From Duganella sp. Root336D2 (GTDB lineage Bacteria; Pseudomonadota; Gammaproteobacteria; Burkholderiales; Burkholderiaceae_D): a DNA stretch of 45,059 nucleotides. The notes beneath the pieces are model-generated. The model was not told where the DNA came from and ran no database searches. It saw only the letters and a list, made by a program, of their open reading frames with translations. This document shows, one piece after another, positions 16,558 through 25,173 of the stretch; the first letter of the stretch is position 1, and every line of letters starts with the position of its first letter. A program made the position numbers and the translations under genes. The stretch is from assembly GCF_001425005.1 (NCBI RefSeq), contig NZ_LMDB01000011.1:1-45059 (forward strand), in the 5' to 3' direction.

Positions 16558-16888
16558 TTTGGCCTGATCCCGGCTCGTCCTCAGTAGCGTCGGTGATAGG
16601 CGGGGCGGGCGGTGAAGCTGGTTGCCCTTGAACTATTACAGCTTGTGCGGCAAGCACCGCTTGGCCAAACCTGTCGCTTGGTCGAAACTCTTCCAACCGT
16701 CCGAGCGACACTTCCCGCTTCTCGCCATTTTCGAGCACGCGAACTTGCCAGGTGCCGGCAGAGTCGGACGTCATTTTTCGGAAGCCAACGTGCAACCCCC
16801 GGTTCAATCTATGCCAGTATGGTTCGCGTCGTGGCTTCAGTCGATCACGGCCAGAGACAGTGTCGACCCTCTCACCCATAATGCACAC
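16553..16888 (-). pseudogene. tyrosine recombinase (phage/ICE-type integrase), N-terminal remnant
   Basis: The minus-strand frame contains LKPRREPYWHRLNRGLHVGF then RKMTSDSAGTWQVRVLENGE. This matches the arm-binding N-terminal domain of a common class of phage- or island-type integrases. The SAM-like and catalytic (R-H-R-Y) domains are absent, because the frame joins the IS5 fragment near 16557. With the tRNA 3' half about 200 bases to the right, this suggests the left end of a decayed integrative element. The N-terminal family assignment is fairly secure; the island is inferred. Confidence 0.65.
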
Positions 16889-17090
16889 CTACAGTGCAAA
16901 GCCTTAAACTAGCACTATTCGAAATCACGGCCAATCCGATCGCGCGTGGCGACGCAGAAGAAAATTCTGCAGGCAAGTACGGAGTCGGTACGGAGTATGG
17001 TGGGAATTCTTCGGATCTGTTGGGAGACACGAGATGCGCCGTCTCACTATGAAAGGTGTCTCACGACAGCTCTTGCTGGCTCGCAACTAG

Positions 17091-17138
17091 GCCTTCACAC
17101 TGCAGGGGTCGCAAGTTCGAAACTTGCACTTCCCACCA
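17091..17138 (+). other. 3' half of a tRNA gene, likely att site remnant
   Basis: The sequence carries a full T arm (GCAAG-TTCGAAA-CTTGC) and a 3' acceptor strand ending CCCACCA at 17132-17138, preceded by TTCACACTGCAG, a tRNA anticodon loop and 3' stem. If the loop is TTCACAC, the anticodon would be CAC (Val). No matching 5' acceptor (GGGAAGT expected) or intact D arm is seen, so this is probably not a working tRNA. It looks like the 3' identity block left by integration. Confidence 0.6.
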
Positions 17139-17159
17139 GAATTCATTGAACAAATCAAA

Positions 17160-17195
17160 GGCTTGCGAATTTATGTCGCAGGCCTTTTTTGTTTT
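17160..17195 (+). terminator. Rho-independent terminator
   Basis: GGCTTGCG (17160-17167) pairs with CGCAGGCC (17177-17184), with one G-U wobble, around a 9-base loop. A run of six T and further T residues follow. It stands just downstream of the tRNA 3' half, as a tRNA terminator would. Confidence 0.75.
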
Positions 17196-17338
17196 GCCTT
17201 CATGGGATGCTCGATTATGATGATTCGTCGCACGCCCGCCGAAATGGCTGCGGTTGAATTCAGAGTCGTTGTTGATTCGATTTGAGGTTAAGGTCTTGCA
17301 GCTTCGCATCTCATACACCACTTCTGGGTACACAATCC

Positions 17339-17458
17339 GACCAATTGGGAGAGGGCGCCATGGCACGACTGCTGACGATCATCGATATCTTCAGTCGGGA
17401 ATCTTTTGCCATCGTGGCCGTTGATCGGCCGCGTGGCGCCGACCTGGTAGCGCATTGA
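17339..17458 (+). pseudogene. IS3-family transposase (rve) fragment
   Basis: A 39-codon stretch, DQLGEGAMARLLTIIDIFSR followed by ESFAIVAVDRPRGADLVAH, is part of the rve domain of an IS3 (IS407-like) OrfB. The first DDE Asp region and the remainder are missing, and the left part runs out of frame (FWVHN). It is the fourth transposition-related fragment in a 1.6-kb stretch. Confidence 0.65.
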
Positions 17459-17592
17459 GCCGGATTATCGGCCAGGAGCCGGCAGCGCCAAGATATCTTC
17501 TTGTCGATCATGGTAGTGGCGTCCAGACAGGGCGTCGACCGTCCACGCAAAAAAGTCCTGGACATAATTCGATGTTTAGCTAACAATCAATC

Positions 17593-17907
17593 ATGACTTC
17601 GATCTTCAAAGCGCTCGCCGATCCCACTCGCCGCCAAGTGCTGCAGATGCTGCGTGCCGGACCGATGAGCGCAGGCACCCTGGCCGATGCCTTCAATGTG
17701 TCGAAGCCGACCATGTCGGCGCACTTCGCCGTGCTGGTGGCAGCGGACCTGATTGAGGCGGAGAAGAGTGGACGCACGATCATGTACCGACTGAAGATGT
17801 CGGTTCTCGAGGAGGCGCTCATGGGTTTTGCACAGACTTTCGGGTTACAGGTCACGCCCGAGATGCCGATCACAACCGACCATAGGCAAGAAAAGGAGAA
17901 ATCATGA
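17593..17907 (+). CDS. ArsR-family (SdpR-like) winged-helix repressor
   Basis: A 104-residue ArsR-type repressor. It begins MTSIFKALADPTRRQVLQML, the standard ArsR start. The recognition helix segment is LADAFNVSKPTMSAHFAVLV, and the wing lies in GRTIMYRLKMSVLEE. No metal-binding CxC motif is present, in line with SdpR-type members, which are often autorepressors encoded next to a membrane partner. The stop overlaps the next gene's start (ATGA), so the two are translationally coupled. Confidence 0.9.
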   Translation: MTSIFKALADPTRRQVLQMLRAGPMSAGTLADAFNVSKPTMSAHFAVLVAADLIEAEKSGRTIMYRLKMSVLEEALMGFAQTFGLQVTPEMPITTDHRQEKEKS

Positions 17908-18320
17908 TCATGGACCATCCGATTCGTCGTTCATTGTTGATCGCTGCGATCTTCCTGTTGGCAGCCTCGGTGCTCAATCAGATCCGGCAGAGCCACCTTG
18001 TTAGCGCCGAGACAGCCGTGCGACTGATGGGCCTGCTGATGGGCTCGGTAGTGCTCGTCTCTGCGAACGCGATTCCCAAAAGGTTGGTGCCGCTGGCGCG
18101 CCTGTCCTGCGATCCGATACGCGAGCAAACCCTTCGCCGCTTCGGCGGCTGGGTGTTGGTGCTGGGCGGCGTGGGTTATACGCTCGCGTACGCGCTAGCA
18201 CCGATCTCGATCGCCGGCGCGCTGGCCATTTGCTTGCTGGCGCCGGGCGTCTTCGTTGTGGCAGGCATCGCTGCGCACTGCGCCTGGATGCACCGCAGCG
18301 CCAGGCAAGGCGGCGCTTAG
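17904..18320 (+). CDS. SdpI-like integral membrane protein (immunity/sensor partner)
   Basis: A 138-residue membrane protein with about four hydrophobic segments (about 8-25, 40-56, 85-103 and 105-126). The stretch ANAIPKRL followed by REQTLRRFGGWVLVLGGVGY resembles the SdpI family pattern (N.(L/I)PK... then (E)..(W)..(T)R..GG...V.GG). In Bacillus, SdpI confers immunity to a toxin and sequesters SdpR at the membrane. Whether this pair works the same way is inference from the coupled gene arrangement. Confidence 0.65.
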   Translation: MIMDHPIRRSLLIAAIFLLAASVLNQIRQSHLVSAETAVRLMGLLMGSVVLVSANAIPKRLVPLARLSCDPIREQTLRRFGGWVLVLGGVGYTLAYALAPISIAGALAICLLAPGVFVVAGIAAHCAWMHRSARQGGA

Positions 18321-18432
18321 GCTTGGCTGAACTCATCGGGACTTGCATCAAATCCCAAGGGATGGCGCTTGGGCCGTTCATGGTAGTCGGGCTCACCGAT
18401 GCGCCGGTTCAGTCCCCTGTCGGTGATTCGGC

Positions 18433-19320
18433 CTAATGGTGTTTGCCTGAATCGTGGCCTTCTTCCTTGTCTGGCTTACCTGGCTTGTTGGGTTTGTCTG
18501 GTCGACCTTCGTGCCTGGGCTCCGTGTTACGGGCGAACTCGCGCACGTCTGCGTGACCTCGGCGCTGGGCTGCTTCATTAAGTGGCGCTTCGACCCTCTC
18601 AGGCGGTCTTTCATACCTTGCTACCGGAGCATCGTGAGGCGGTGATTGCCGGTCTGGTTTTGAATGCGCGCGTGGGGCCGGACGCACGTACTGTGGTTCT
18701 GATTGGCGTGCAATGTGAGCTTGATCCGGTGGCCGACGTGGCGTGCGATCGCCCACATGGTTCTGCCAGGTCTGGCGCGCTTGCGCGTCATGTGGCTTGT
18801 AGCGGTAATGCTGCTGGGCTAGTTCTCGCCGTTGCTCATCAGTTGGGTAGTTCGCCCGTGTGAAGCGTTGCTGATACCGGGGCAGAGGAGCCGGGGCAGG
18901 AGCCGCCGTGCGATTCCATCGCTGCCAATTAGAGTGTCGATGCGCCCAGTCGGGGCCCCATACCCTGTCCCAACGGGGGGGCGCATCTATCGCCCAGCTC
19001 CTGAATATCACAGGCGGATAGCGGTAATAGCGCACGGGAATGCGCAGCACGAAGAGTGGCACTGTGTCGATGGCGACCACGTCCCAGGGCCCATCGAACC
19101 ATGGGCTGGTGTACCACGCGTCGTCAACGTAGACCCAATACAGGCCATCGTAGAAGAAGTAATTGGCATGCAATCGCGGTGCGTAGTAAACCGGGTACCC
19201 AGGAATGCGCTGCAAGACCGGATATTGGACTACTTGAATGGAAATGTTGACGCTTGCATTCGTGTAAGCCGGCGCCAGGTTCAACGCCGCCATCACCAAT
19301 ATGGTGAATAATTTACGCAT
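18433..19320 (-). CDS. YXWGXW-type secreted protein
   Basis: This 295-residue exported protein has a signal peptide (MRKLFTILVMAALNLAPAYTNA). It is rich in aromatic residues in its first half: GYPVYYAPRLHANYFFYDGL, WYTSPWFDGPWDVVAI, VLRIPVRYYRYPP and DAPPRWDRVWGPDWAHR. This is the pattern of the widespread betaproteobacterial YXWGXW/WxxVYDxxW family of unknown function. The C-terminal third is basic, Pro/Arg/His-rich and probably disordered. The ATG at 19320 has AAGGGGGA upstream; a longer frame to 19374 is less likely. Its role at the cell surface is unknown. Confidence 0.75.
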   Translation of the reverse strand: MRKLFTILVMAALNLAPAYTNASVNISIQVVQYPVLQRIPGYPVYYAPRLHANYFFYDGLYWVYVDDAWYTSPWFDGPWDVVAIDTVPLFVLRIPVRYYRYPPVIFRSWAIDAPPRWDRVWGPDWAHRHSNWQRWNRTAAPAPAPLPRYQQRFTRANYPTDEQRRELAQQHYRYKPHDAQARQTWQNHVGDRTPRRPPDQAHIARQSEPQYVRPAPRAHSKPDRQSPPHDAPVARYERPPERVEAPLNEAAQRRGHADVREFARNTEPRHEGRPDKPNKPGKPDKEEGHDSGKHH

Positions 19321-19906
19321 AGGTCCCCCTTTGTGCGGGGTTGTGGCAAGCCTGGTTGGTTGAGTTTCAGCCACAATGATGCCAGTCTGGACCGGACGGT
19401 ACTGTAAAGTCCGTACGGTAGCGCACTAATATCCAGTCGCCATGTGCATTTGCGTGAGTTTCTATGCCGGAGAAATGGAACACAATCGGAGTAGAGCAGT
19501 GCTCGATGCAGAAAATCCCACGCGGAGCCGCACATGAGTTGCGAACTGTTTTACCTCATCAGCTGCTCTGTTCCAGTTGAACGTACAAACGGTACAAACT
19601 TAAGTCCAATGCCGAACGAGCGTTGTGGTTCGGTATAGTTGGAGAGGGTGAACATGGGGCCTCGGTGGTAGCGAGCGTACAGAGCAAGTTGTTTATACAA
19701 ATGCCATGTGGCGCTGACATTCCATGAATCGGTCTTTAGGCGCTTATCGCCAACTAAATGACATAGCTAGGTTCATAGGGCTGTAAGTAAAGCGGAAAAT
19801 CGTCACGGGCCCTAGGCACTTCTTCCATGGCTGATGTCTGACCAAACGCAAGAAGGGGGGCACAGTATGCTGGCGGCGGCTATTGTTCTCACATTTTCTC
19901 CCTGTT
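19321..19906. other. intergenic stretch without a supported gene
   Basis: 586 bases. It should hold the promoter of the YXWGXW gene on its left side. No supported gene, RNA or hairpin was seen. Confidence 0.5.
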
Positions 19907-20530
19907 TTACGGTGTTGGTGCTGCGCGAGATAGGCCTACGCACGCTGCGGAAGCGCTGATCAGTGCATTGCCACGATCCGTACCTTTTCCATCGTTTTCA
20001 GGCCGAATGCGTTCATACTTTCCTATTGCATCAAGGTAACCTCGGCGCAATTCCTCGATCTGGCTCTGTGTCAGCGTGACTTCGCTTGAAATACTGTTGG
20101 CAACGCCGCCCAAAACGGAAGTTGAATTGTTTCCTGAAGAAATCCCGACCCCCATGAGTACAGCCTTTGCTGGTGCATATGCAGTCACACCGCCGATTAA
20201 GGTAACAAGCGCGCCCCATGCGTTAAGATTTGCCTGCCGCTCAGTGCCGTCTATGCGCTTTGTCTGTAACTCTGCCAATCGAAGGGCACAGCCTTGCTGC
20301 ACTTCCATGTAAAACCTAATAATTTCTCGCTCGATCGAAGTATGTTCATCATCGGTCAGTGCAGTTTTGTGAGCGACGCCTGCGAGCACTTTGGCAAGCT
20401 GGGTCCGTGATGCTTCGATTTTTTGGTCCGCACTTGCGATTGCGGTAGTAAATGCTGATGTAGCTGCCCAGCTTGTGCCACCAAGACTTAACAGCACGGG
20501 AAGAATTAACGAAAAGCGGACGAATCGCAT
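19907..20530 (-). CDS. exported protein of unknown function (207 aa)
   Basis: Not recognised. A clear signal peptide (MRFVRFSLILPVLLSLGGTSWA) is followed by a helical region (about residues 30-105) and a small-residue Gly/Ala/Val segment (ALVTLIGGVTAYAPAKAVLM then GVGISSG) that could insert into a membrane. A helix with Glu/Arg and a tail follow. An AAAGGGGGC precedes the ATG at 20530, and a 14-bp palindrome sits 28 bases upstream. It stands alone with no operon partner, so its function cannot be deduced. Confidence 0.65.
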   Translation of the reverse strand: MRFVRFSLILPVLLSLGGTSWAATSAFTTAIASADQKIEASRTQLAKVLAGVAHKTALTDDEHTSIEREIIRFYMEVQQGCALRLAELQTKRIDGTERQANLNAWGALVTLIGGVTAYAPAKAVLMGVGISSGNNSTSVLGGVANSISSEVTLTQSQIEELRRGYLDAIGKYERIRPENDGKGTDRGNALISASAACVGLSRAAPTP

Positions 20531-20918
20531 GGCAGCCCCCTTTTAATCGATATTTGTTTGATAATTATCAAGCCCAAATCAGTTTCCGAGGGAAATTTAT
20601 TGCGAAGTTTCTATTTTTTCGCGAGGGGAATGTTGTGGCGTTCTGACGCTTGCAGGACACACTGCGGTCGCTCTCAGCGGCGGTATGTTGGCAATTGACG
20701 AGCGAAGAAGAACGTCAACACGGTTCTCCCGAAAAAGGGGTTCGCGGTCGTCTTGGTGAACGAGGTGCGCATCGCGCGTGCTTCAGGGGCGTACGCGATG
20801 CCTCGACCTCAATGTAAGCGGTCGACCCGCGAATTCATCCGTTGGTCAGATAGCCGCTTGAAGGTCAAGAATGGGTCCGTTAGCATGCGCTGGTTCGATT
20901 CCTTTTCCAGGGAGAGTC
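20531..20918. other. divergent promoter region
   Basis: 388 bases between the exported protein (minus) and the hydrolase (plus). The left 60 bases are AT-rich and contain the 14-bp palindrome. The right part up to 20918 holds frames that I think are not genes. Confidence 0.5.
20558..20571. promoter_or_regulatory. perfect 14-bp AT-rich palindrome, candidate operator
   Basis: TTGATAATTATCAA lies 28 bases upstream of the minus-strand start at 20530. It reads identically on both strands and contains GATAATTATC, which superficially resembles part of a Fur-type site. Its position suits regulation of that gene. The regulator is not identified. Confidence 0.45.
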
Positions 20919-21917
20919 ATGCGTGCGATTTTTCTTCTGATTGGGCTGCTGTTGGCCAACTGGACTTCTGCAAACGGTATCGCGTTAATGGAAAAGGTCA
21001 TGCTTGGAGGTGTGCAGCAATCGATCGGAATCCACGGACAGGACGTCAGCAAGCCTATCCTGCTGATCCTGCATGGCGGTCCCGGCTTCTCCGAACTCCT
21101 CCTGTTCCGGAGCTATAACCGCGATCTTGAGCGTGACTTTGTCGTTGTGAACTGGGACCAGCGCGGAGCGGGCCTCTCATATGACCCGAAGATGCCTGCT
21201 TCAACACTGCGAATCAGCCAGATTGAATCCGATGCGCACGAGCTGGTGACCCAGCTGAAGCAACGCTTTGGCCGCAACAAGATCTACTTGCTTGGCCACT
21301 CTTGGGGAACGGTGCTTGGAACTCTCCTGGCGCGCGATTATCCGGAAGACTTTCATGCCTATGTTGGTGTCGGCCAAGTGGCCAATATGGTGGAGAACGA
21401 AAAGGTTTCGATGGCCTATGTTCTCGACAAGGCGCGAAAGGACAACAACGCCAAGGCCATTCGTGAACTGGAGCGCATGCAGGTTCACTATCCGTCTGCC
21501 GACCGTCAAGGCGTGAATGACCTGAAGGCACAACGCAACTGGTTGCTCCGCTACGGCGGGGTGTTTTATGGCGACATGAATTACAAGAAAATGTTCGGCG
21601 GGGTCCACACCGAGGAAGCGGCGCTGTATCGCGATGCCCGGGGCGATAAAGGCGAGGCGCTATCGCTGATGAACCTTTGGCCCGAATTGCTTGCCCTTGA
21701 TCTGCCGAGCACTGCACGCACGTTCAAGATTCCCGTCTACTTCCTGCTTGGCCGATATGATTACAACGCACCTTGGGAAGTAGCGCAAAAATACTTTGAA
21801 CAGATCGATGCGCCGCACAAGGCCCTTGTCATGTTTGAGCGCTCGGGTCACTTCATCCCTTTTGAGGAGCCGGGCAAATTCAACCAGTTCATGCATGACC
21901 TGGCGGGGCGGGAATAG
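20919..21917 (+). CDS. alpha/beta hydrolase, proline-iminopeptidase-like, exported
   Basis: A 332-residue serine hydrolase of the S33 peptidase type with a signal-like start (MRAIFLLIGLLLANWTSANG). It has the oxyanion motif HGGPG (52-56), the nucleophile elbow GHSWGT (Ser128) and the likely acid Asp281 in LLGRYDYNAPW. The catalytic His311 lies in SGHFIPFE. The family cleaves N-terminal proline from peptides or hydrolyses other small esters or amides; the true substrate is unknown. The ATG at 20919 has GGGAGAG just upstream; a longer frame starts at 20871. No neighbour shares an obvious function. Confidence 0.88.
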   Translation: MRAIFLLIGLLLANWTSANGIALMEKVMLGGVQQSIGIHGQDVSKPILLILHGGPGFSELLLFRSYNRDLERDFVVVNWDQRGAGLSYDPKMPASTLRISQIESDAHELVTQLKQRFGRNKIYLLGHSWGTVLGTLLARDYPEDFHAYVGVGQVANMVENEKVSMAYVLDKARKDNNAKAIRELERMQVHYPSADRQGVNDLKAQRNWLLRYGGVFYGDMNYKKMFGGVHTEEAALYRDARGDKGEALSLMNLWPELLALDLPSTARTFKIPVYFLLGRYDYNAPWEVAQKYFEQIDAPHKALVMFERSGHFIPFEEPGKFNQFMHDLAGRE

Positions 21918-22025
21918 CTGGTCCAGGGCTTTCATCCATCTCATCGCTGCAACACAAGTGCGTCCTTTTTAGACGGCCCCACATGCAAGGCATTGAACTC
22001 ATGCTAGTGTTGTAATTGAGATGTC

Positions 22026-22937
22026 ATGTTGTATCGGTACTGTCTCCGGTTTCCTGCTTTTTTTCCATACACGTCTATGATCGAAAAAAATTCGACTGCA
22101 TCTTTCGCACTCGCGTCCATTGCGATCTCGGCCTCGCTGCTATACGTGGGTGTGGTGAATAACACGTCGGCCCAGGAAGGCATTCGGCCTGCATACACAG
22201 CCGATTTCGTTGCGCAGATGCTCGATTATGTCTCCCGCGACTATGCGCTCGCCGTATCGAACGGAAAAGTCATTGATGAAGATGAATACGTGGAACAACT
22301 CGTCGTCAGTGGCTCCGCGCTGGAAGTCAGTGACCAGGTAACAGCAATCAAGTCACAGCCTGCCATTCGTGGGGAAATTGCCAGCCTCATTGAGTTGATC
22401 AAGGAAAAAGCGTCGCCCGAGGCCATCAAGAAGCAGGCATTGAAAGCGCGTGATGCTATCTATGTGGCAGCCGGCACCGCGATTGCACCGCGCAATTGGC
22501 CCAGCCTGGCGCAGGGTAAACAGATCTTCACTGCGAACTGCGCGTCCTGCCATGGCGCAGTGGGCGATGGCCGAGGCAGCGCGGCGCAGACGCTGGCTTC
22601 AAAGCCAATGAATTTTCACGACTCTGCGCGCATGGCGCCCATGTCGCCGTTGTCCGTCTTCACCTCCGTCAAACTGGGCGTTCAAAACACCGCAATGCCG
22701 AGTTTTTCCTCCTTGGCGGAGGATGAGTTGTGGGCGGTTTCGTTTTATGTGCTTTCGCTCAGGCCACGTATGGAGCTACCCCTCGCTGCCAAGCTTGACC
22801 CGACTGCCGCCGATCTTTGGTTGAAGGCAGCCGCTACGCTTCCCGATGAAGAGTTGATGCAAACCCTACCTGGGTCTTCCGCTGAGCGCCTGAAGTCGCT
22901 AGCGCTGCTCAGAACCCATTCCGAAGACCGCAAGTGA
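22026..22937 (+). CDS. c-type cytochrome, FTR1-associated type
   Basis: This 303-residue periplasmic or membrane-anchored heme protein has the heme-binding motif C172ASC175H176 in FTANCASCHGAVGDGRG. The likely axial Met is in NTAMPSFSSLAEDELW. The N-terminal segment (MLDYVSRDYALAVSNGKVID, then DEDEYVEQL) plus the cytochrome module is the architecture found fused to, or next to, FTR1-type iron permeases. No permease part is present here, so it stands alone. A hydrophobic segment at about residues 27-43 (FALASIAISASLLYVGV) is the export signal or anchor. The ATG at 22026 has only weak signals; an ATG at 22077 is an alternative. The next gene starts 32 bases downstream. Confidence 0.82.
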   Translation: MLYRYCLRFPAFFPYTSMIEKNSTASFALASIAISASLLYVGVVNNTSAQEGIRPAYTADFVAQMLDYVSRDYALAVSNGKVIDEDEYVEQLVVSGSALEVSDQVTAIKSQPAIRGEIASLIELIKEKASPEAIKKQALKARDAIYVAAGTAIAPRNWPSLAQGKQIFTANCASCHGAVGDGRGSAAQTLASKPMNFHDSARMAPMSPLSVFTSVKLGVQNTAMPSFSSLAEDELWAVSFYVLSLRPRMELPLAAKLDPTAADLWLKAAATLPDEELMQTLPGSSAERLKSLALLRTHSEDRK

Positions 22938-22969
22938 CCCGACACAACCTGAGAATATGGAGGGAACAA

Positions 22970-25105
22970 ATGCTACATCAAAGATTGCATCGCCTTTTGA
23001 AGTCCTGCGTCACGCTCCTCGTTCTGCTCTCGTCATCGATTGCATTCGCTGCCACGGTGGTGCGCGGGCCTTATCTTCAAAGCGCAAGCAGCGATAGCAT
23101 TATTGTGCGCTGGCGGTCCGATGTTGCGACCGATAGCCGTGTCCAGTATGGCACCAGTTCCGGCAACCTGACATCAATCGCATCCAGTGCCACATCGACC
23201 ACCGAGCACATCGTCAAGCTGACTGGCCTCAGTCCGAACACGAAATACTTCTATAACGTCGGCTCCAGCAGCGCCGTGCAGGCGGGCGACTCCACGTATT
23301 ACTTCGAAACCTCGCCGACAGCCGGCACCTCGGTGCCCACTCGAATCTGGGTGATCGGCGATGCGGGCACTGGAACCTCCGGGCAGGCAGCCGTCTACAA
23401 TGCCTACCGCAATTACACCGGCAGCACCTACACGGACTTCTGGATGATGCTAGGCGATAACGCCTACAACAGCGGTACCGATGCCGAATACCAGAGCAAT
23501 ATGTTCAATATGTATCCGGAGATGATGCGCCAGTCGCCGCTATGGGCCACGATCGGCAACCACGACGGCACCAGCGCCGATTCGGCGACGCAGACAGGCC
23601 CGTACTACGACATCCACACCTTCCCGAAAAACGCCGAGGCCGGCGGGGTCGCCTCGGGGACCGAGGCCTATTACTCGTTTAACCATGGCAATATCCACGT
23701 CATCGTGCTCGACTCTAACGAAACCAGCCGTTCAACCACCGGCGCGATGATGAACTGGATGAAAGCCGACCTGGCGAACGTCACCGCGACCTGGCTGATC
23801 GCCATCTGGCACCATCCGCCTTATACCAAGGGTTCGCACAATTCGGATACCGAGACCAACCTGATCGAGATGCGCCAGAACTTCCTGCCTGTTCTGGAAA
23901 ACTATGGCGTCGATCTGGTCCTCACTGGGCATAGCCATTCGTATGAACGCTCGAAGTTCATCGACGGACATTACGGCCTCTCGAGCACTTACAACAGCTC
24001 GTATGAGATCAACGGCGGCAGCGGCCGCGTCGACGGCACCGGCGCCTATTCGAAAACCTCCAGCCTGCCGCATTCCGGCGCGGTCTATTCCGTTGTCGGT
24101 GCGTCGGGGCAGGTGAGCGGCGGCACGCTGAATCATCCCGCCATGTTCTTATCGCTGAATGAGTTGGGTTCGATGGTCCTTGATGTTTCCGGCCAAACCA
24201 TGGACATCAAATATCTGAACAACAACGGCACTGTGCGTGACTATTTCACCATCAGCAAAAGCACCACGCCGCCTGCCATCCCTGCAGCGCCTGCCGGTTT
24301 GACGGCAACGGCCGTTTCGTCTTCCGCCATCAATTTGACCTGGACTGACAATTCCAACAACGAAACCGGTTTTGATATCGAGCGTTCGATCGACAATGTC
24401 AATTGGGCAGCGCTGGTCTCGGTCGGCAGCAACATCCAGTCCTACGGCAATACAGGGCTAGCCGCCAGTACAGGCTACTACTATCGGGTGCGCGCCAAAA
24501 ACAGCGCCGGCAACTCGGCCTATTCCAATGTGGCCAACGCGACGACGCTGGCTCCTGGTGGCACTATGGTGACGATAGACCTGCGAGACGGATTGAATGG
24601 ATATGCCGGCACCCAGGATACCTACGTCGCCAGTGGTGCGAGCGGTTCCAACTTCGGCACTTCCTCTACCGTCCTGGCGGATGGGGCGGATGGATCGAAT
24701 GGAGAACTGGTTTCTTTGATCCAATGGAGCGTGACCGGCATCCCGAGCACCGCCACCGTCACTTCGGTTCGTGTGAAGTTGCAGGCTTTCAATCCGAGCG
24801 CTGGCACATACCGCCTTTATGCTCGAAATGCCGCCTGGGCCGAAAACACGGCCACCTGGGCCAACGTCAATCTCGCCGGCAACCAGGGGACCGAGATCGG
24901 CAGCTTTGTACCGAGTATCAACGGGCTTCACACGATTAACCTGAATGCGGCAGGCATCGCCCTCGTGCAGGGCTGGTTGAACGGTACGGTCAGCAATAAT
25001 GGCCTGACCATCCGCTCCACCAGTGGCGATGGCGTCGACCTCCGCTCTAGCGAATATGGGAAGGTCGCCCAGCGTCCGACTTTGAGCATTACGTATCAAA
25101 ATTAA
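22970..25105 (+). CDS. secreted purple-acid-type metallophosphatase with FN3 and DNRLRE domains
   Basis: This 711-residue exported phosphatase has a signal peptide (about residues 1-28) and a purple-acid-phosphatase N-terminal fibronectin-like domain (about 30-115). The binuclear metal site is visible: D131 (IGDAGTG), D163 and Y166 (LGDNAY), the GNHD motif at about 196-199, H281 (WHHPPY), and H321 and H323 (GHSHSYER). After about residue 430 there is a fibronectin type III domain (AAPAGLTATAVSSSAINLTW then TDNS) and a DNRLRE-type beta-sandwich (about 535-705) containing TQDTYVASGASGSNFGTSS. It probably releases phosphate from organic phosphates outside the cell. The ATG at 22970 has GGAGGGAACAA; the frame also extends to 22934, overlapping the cytochrome gene. 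Confidence 0.9.
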   Translation: MLHQRLHRLLKSCVTLLVLLSSSIAFAATVVRGPYLQSASSDSIIVRWRSDVATDSRVQYGTSSGNLTSIASSATSTTEHIVKLTGLSPNTKYFYNVGSSSAVQAGDSTYYFETSPTAGTSVPTRIWVIGDAGTGTSGQAAVYNAYRNYTGSTYTDFWMMLGDNAYNSGTDAEYQSNMFNMYPEMMRQSPLWATIGNHDGTSADSATQTGPYYDIHTFPKNAEAGGVASGTEAYYSFNHGNIHVIVLDSNETSRSTTGAMMNWMKADLANVTATWLIAIWHHPPYTKGSHNSDTETNLIEMRQNFLPVLENYGVDLVLTGHSHSYERSKFIDGHYGLSSTYNSSYEINGGSGRVDGTGAYSKTSSLPHSGAVYSVVGASGQVSGGTLNHPAMFLSLNELGSMVLDVSGQTMDIKYLNNNGTVRDYFTISKSTTPPAIPAAPAGLTATAVSSSAINLTWTDNSNNETGFDIERSIDNVNWAALVSVGSNIQSYGNTGLAASTGYYYRVRAKNSAGNSAYSNVANATTLAPGGTMVTIDLRDGLNGYAGTQDTYVASGASGSNFGTSSTVLADGADGSNGELVSLIQWSVTGIPSTATVTSVRVKLQAFNPSAGTYRLYARNAAWAENTATWANVNLAGNQGTEIGSFVPSINGLHTINLNAAGIALVQGWLNGTVSNNGLTIRSTSGDGVDLRSSEYGKVAQRPTLSITYQN

Positions 25106-25127
25106 TCGCTACTGATTAACGCGAGCT

Positions 25128-25154
25128 TGGCGGGGAGCGGTCCCCGCCATTTTC
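25128..25154 (+). terminator. Rho-independent terminator after the phosphatase gene
   Basis: TGGCGGGGA (25128-25136) pairs perfectly with TCCCCGCCA (25141-25149) around a GCGG loop, and TTTTC follows. It stands 22 bases after the phosphatase stop and before the TPR gene. It should reduce but may not prevent readthrough. Confidence 0.8.
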
Positions 25155-25173
25155 ATGTGTGGAGGATTCCATC

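Noticed and set aside
17091..17138. Complete tRNA-Val gene
   Set aside because: The 5' acceptor strand and D arm cannot be paired with the 3' half, so only a fragment is claimed.
17061..17366. Minus-strand frame containing WWEVQVSNLRPLQCEG
   Set aside because: This is the well-known spurious translation antisense to a tRNA 3' half, not a protein.
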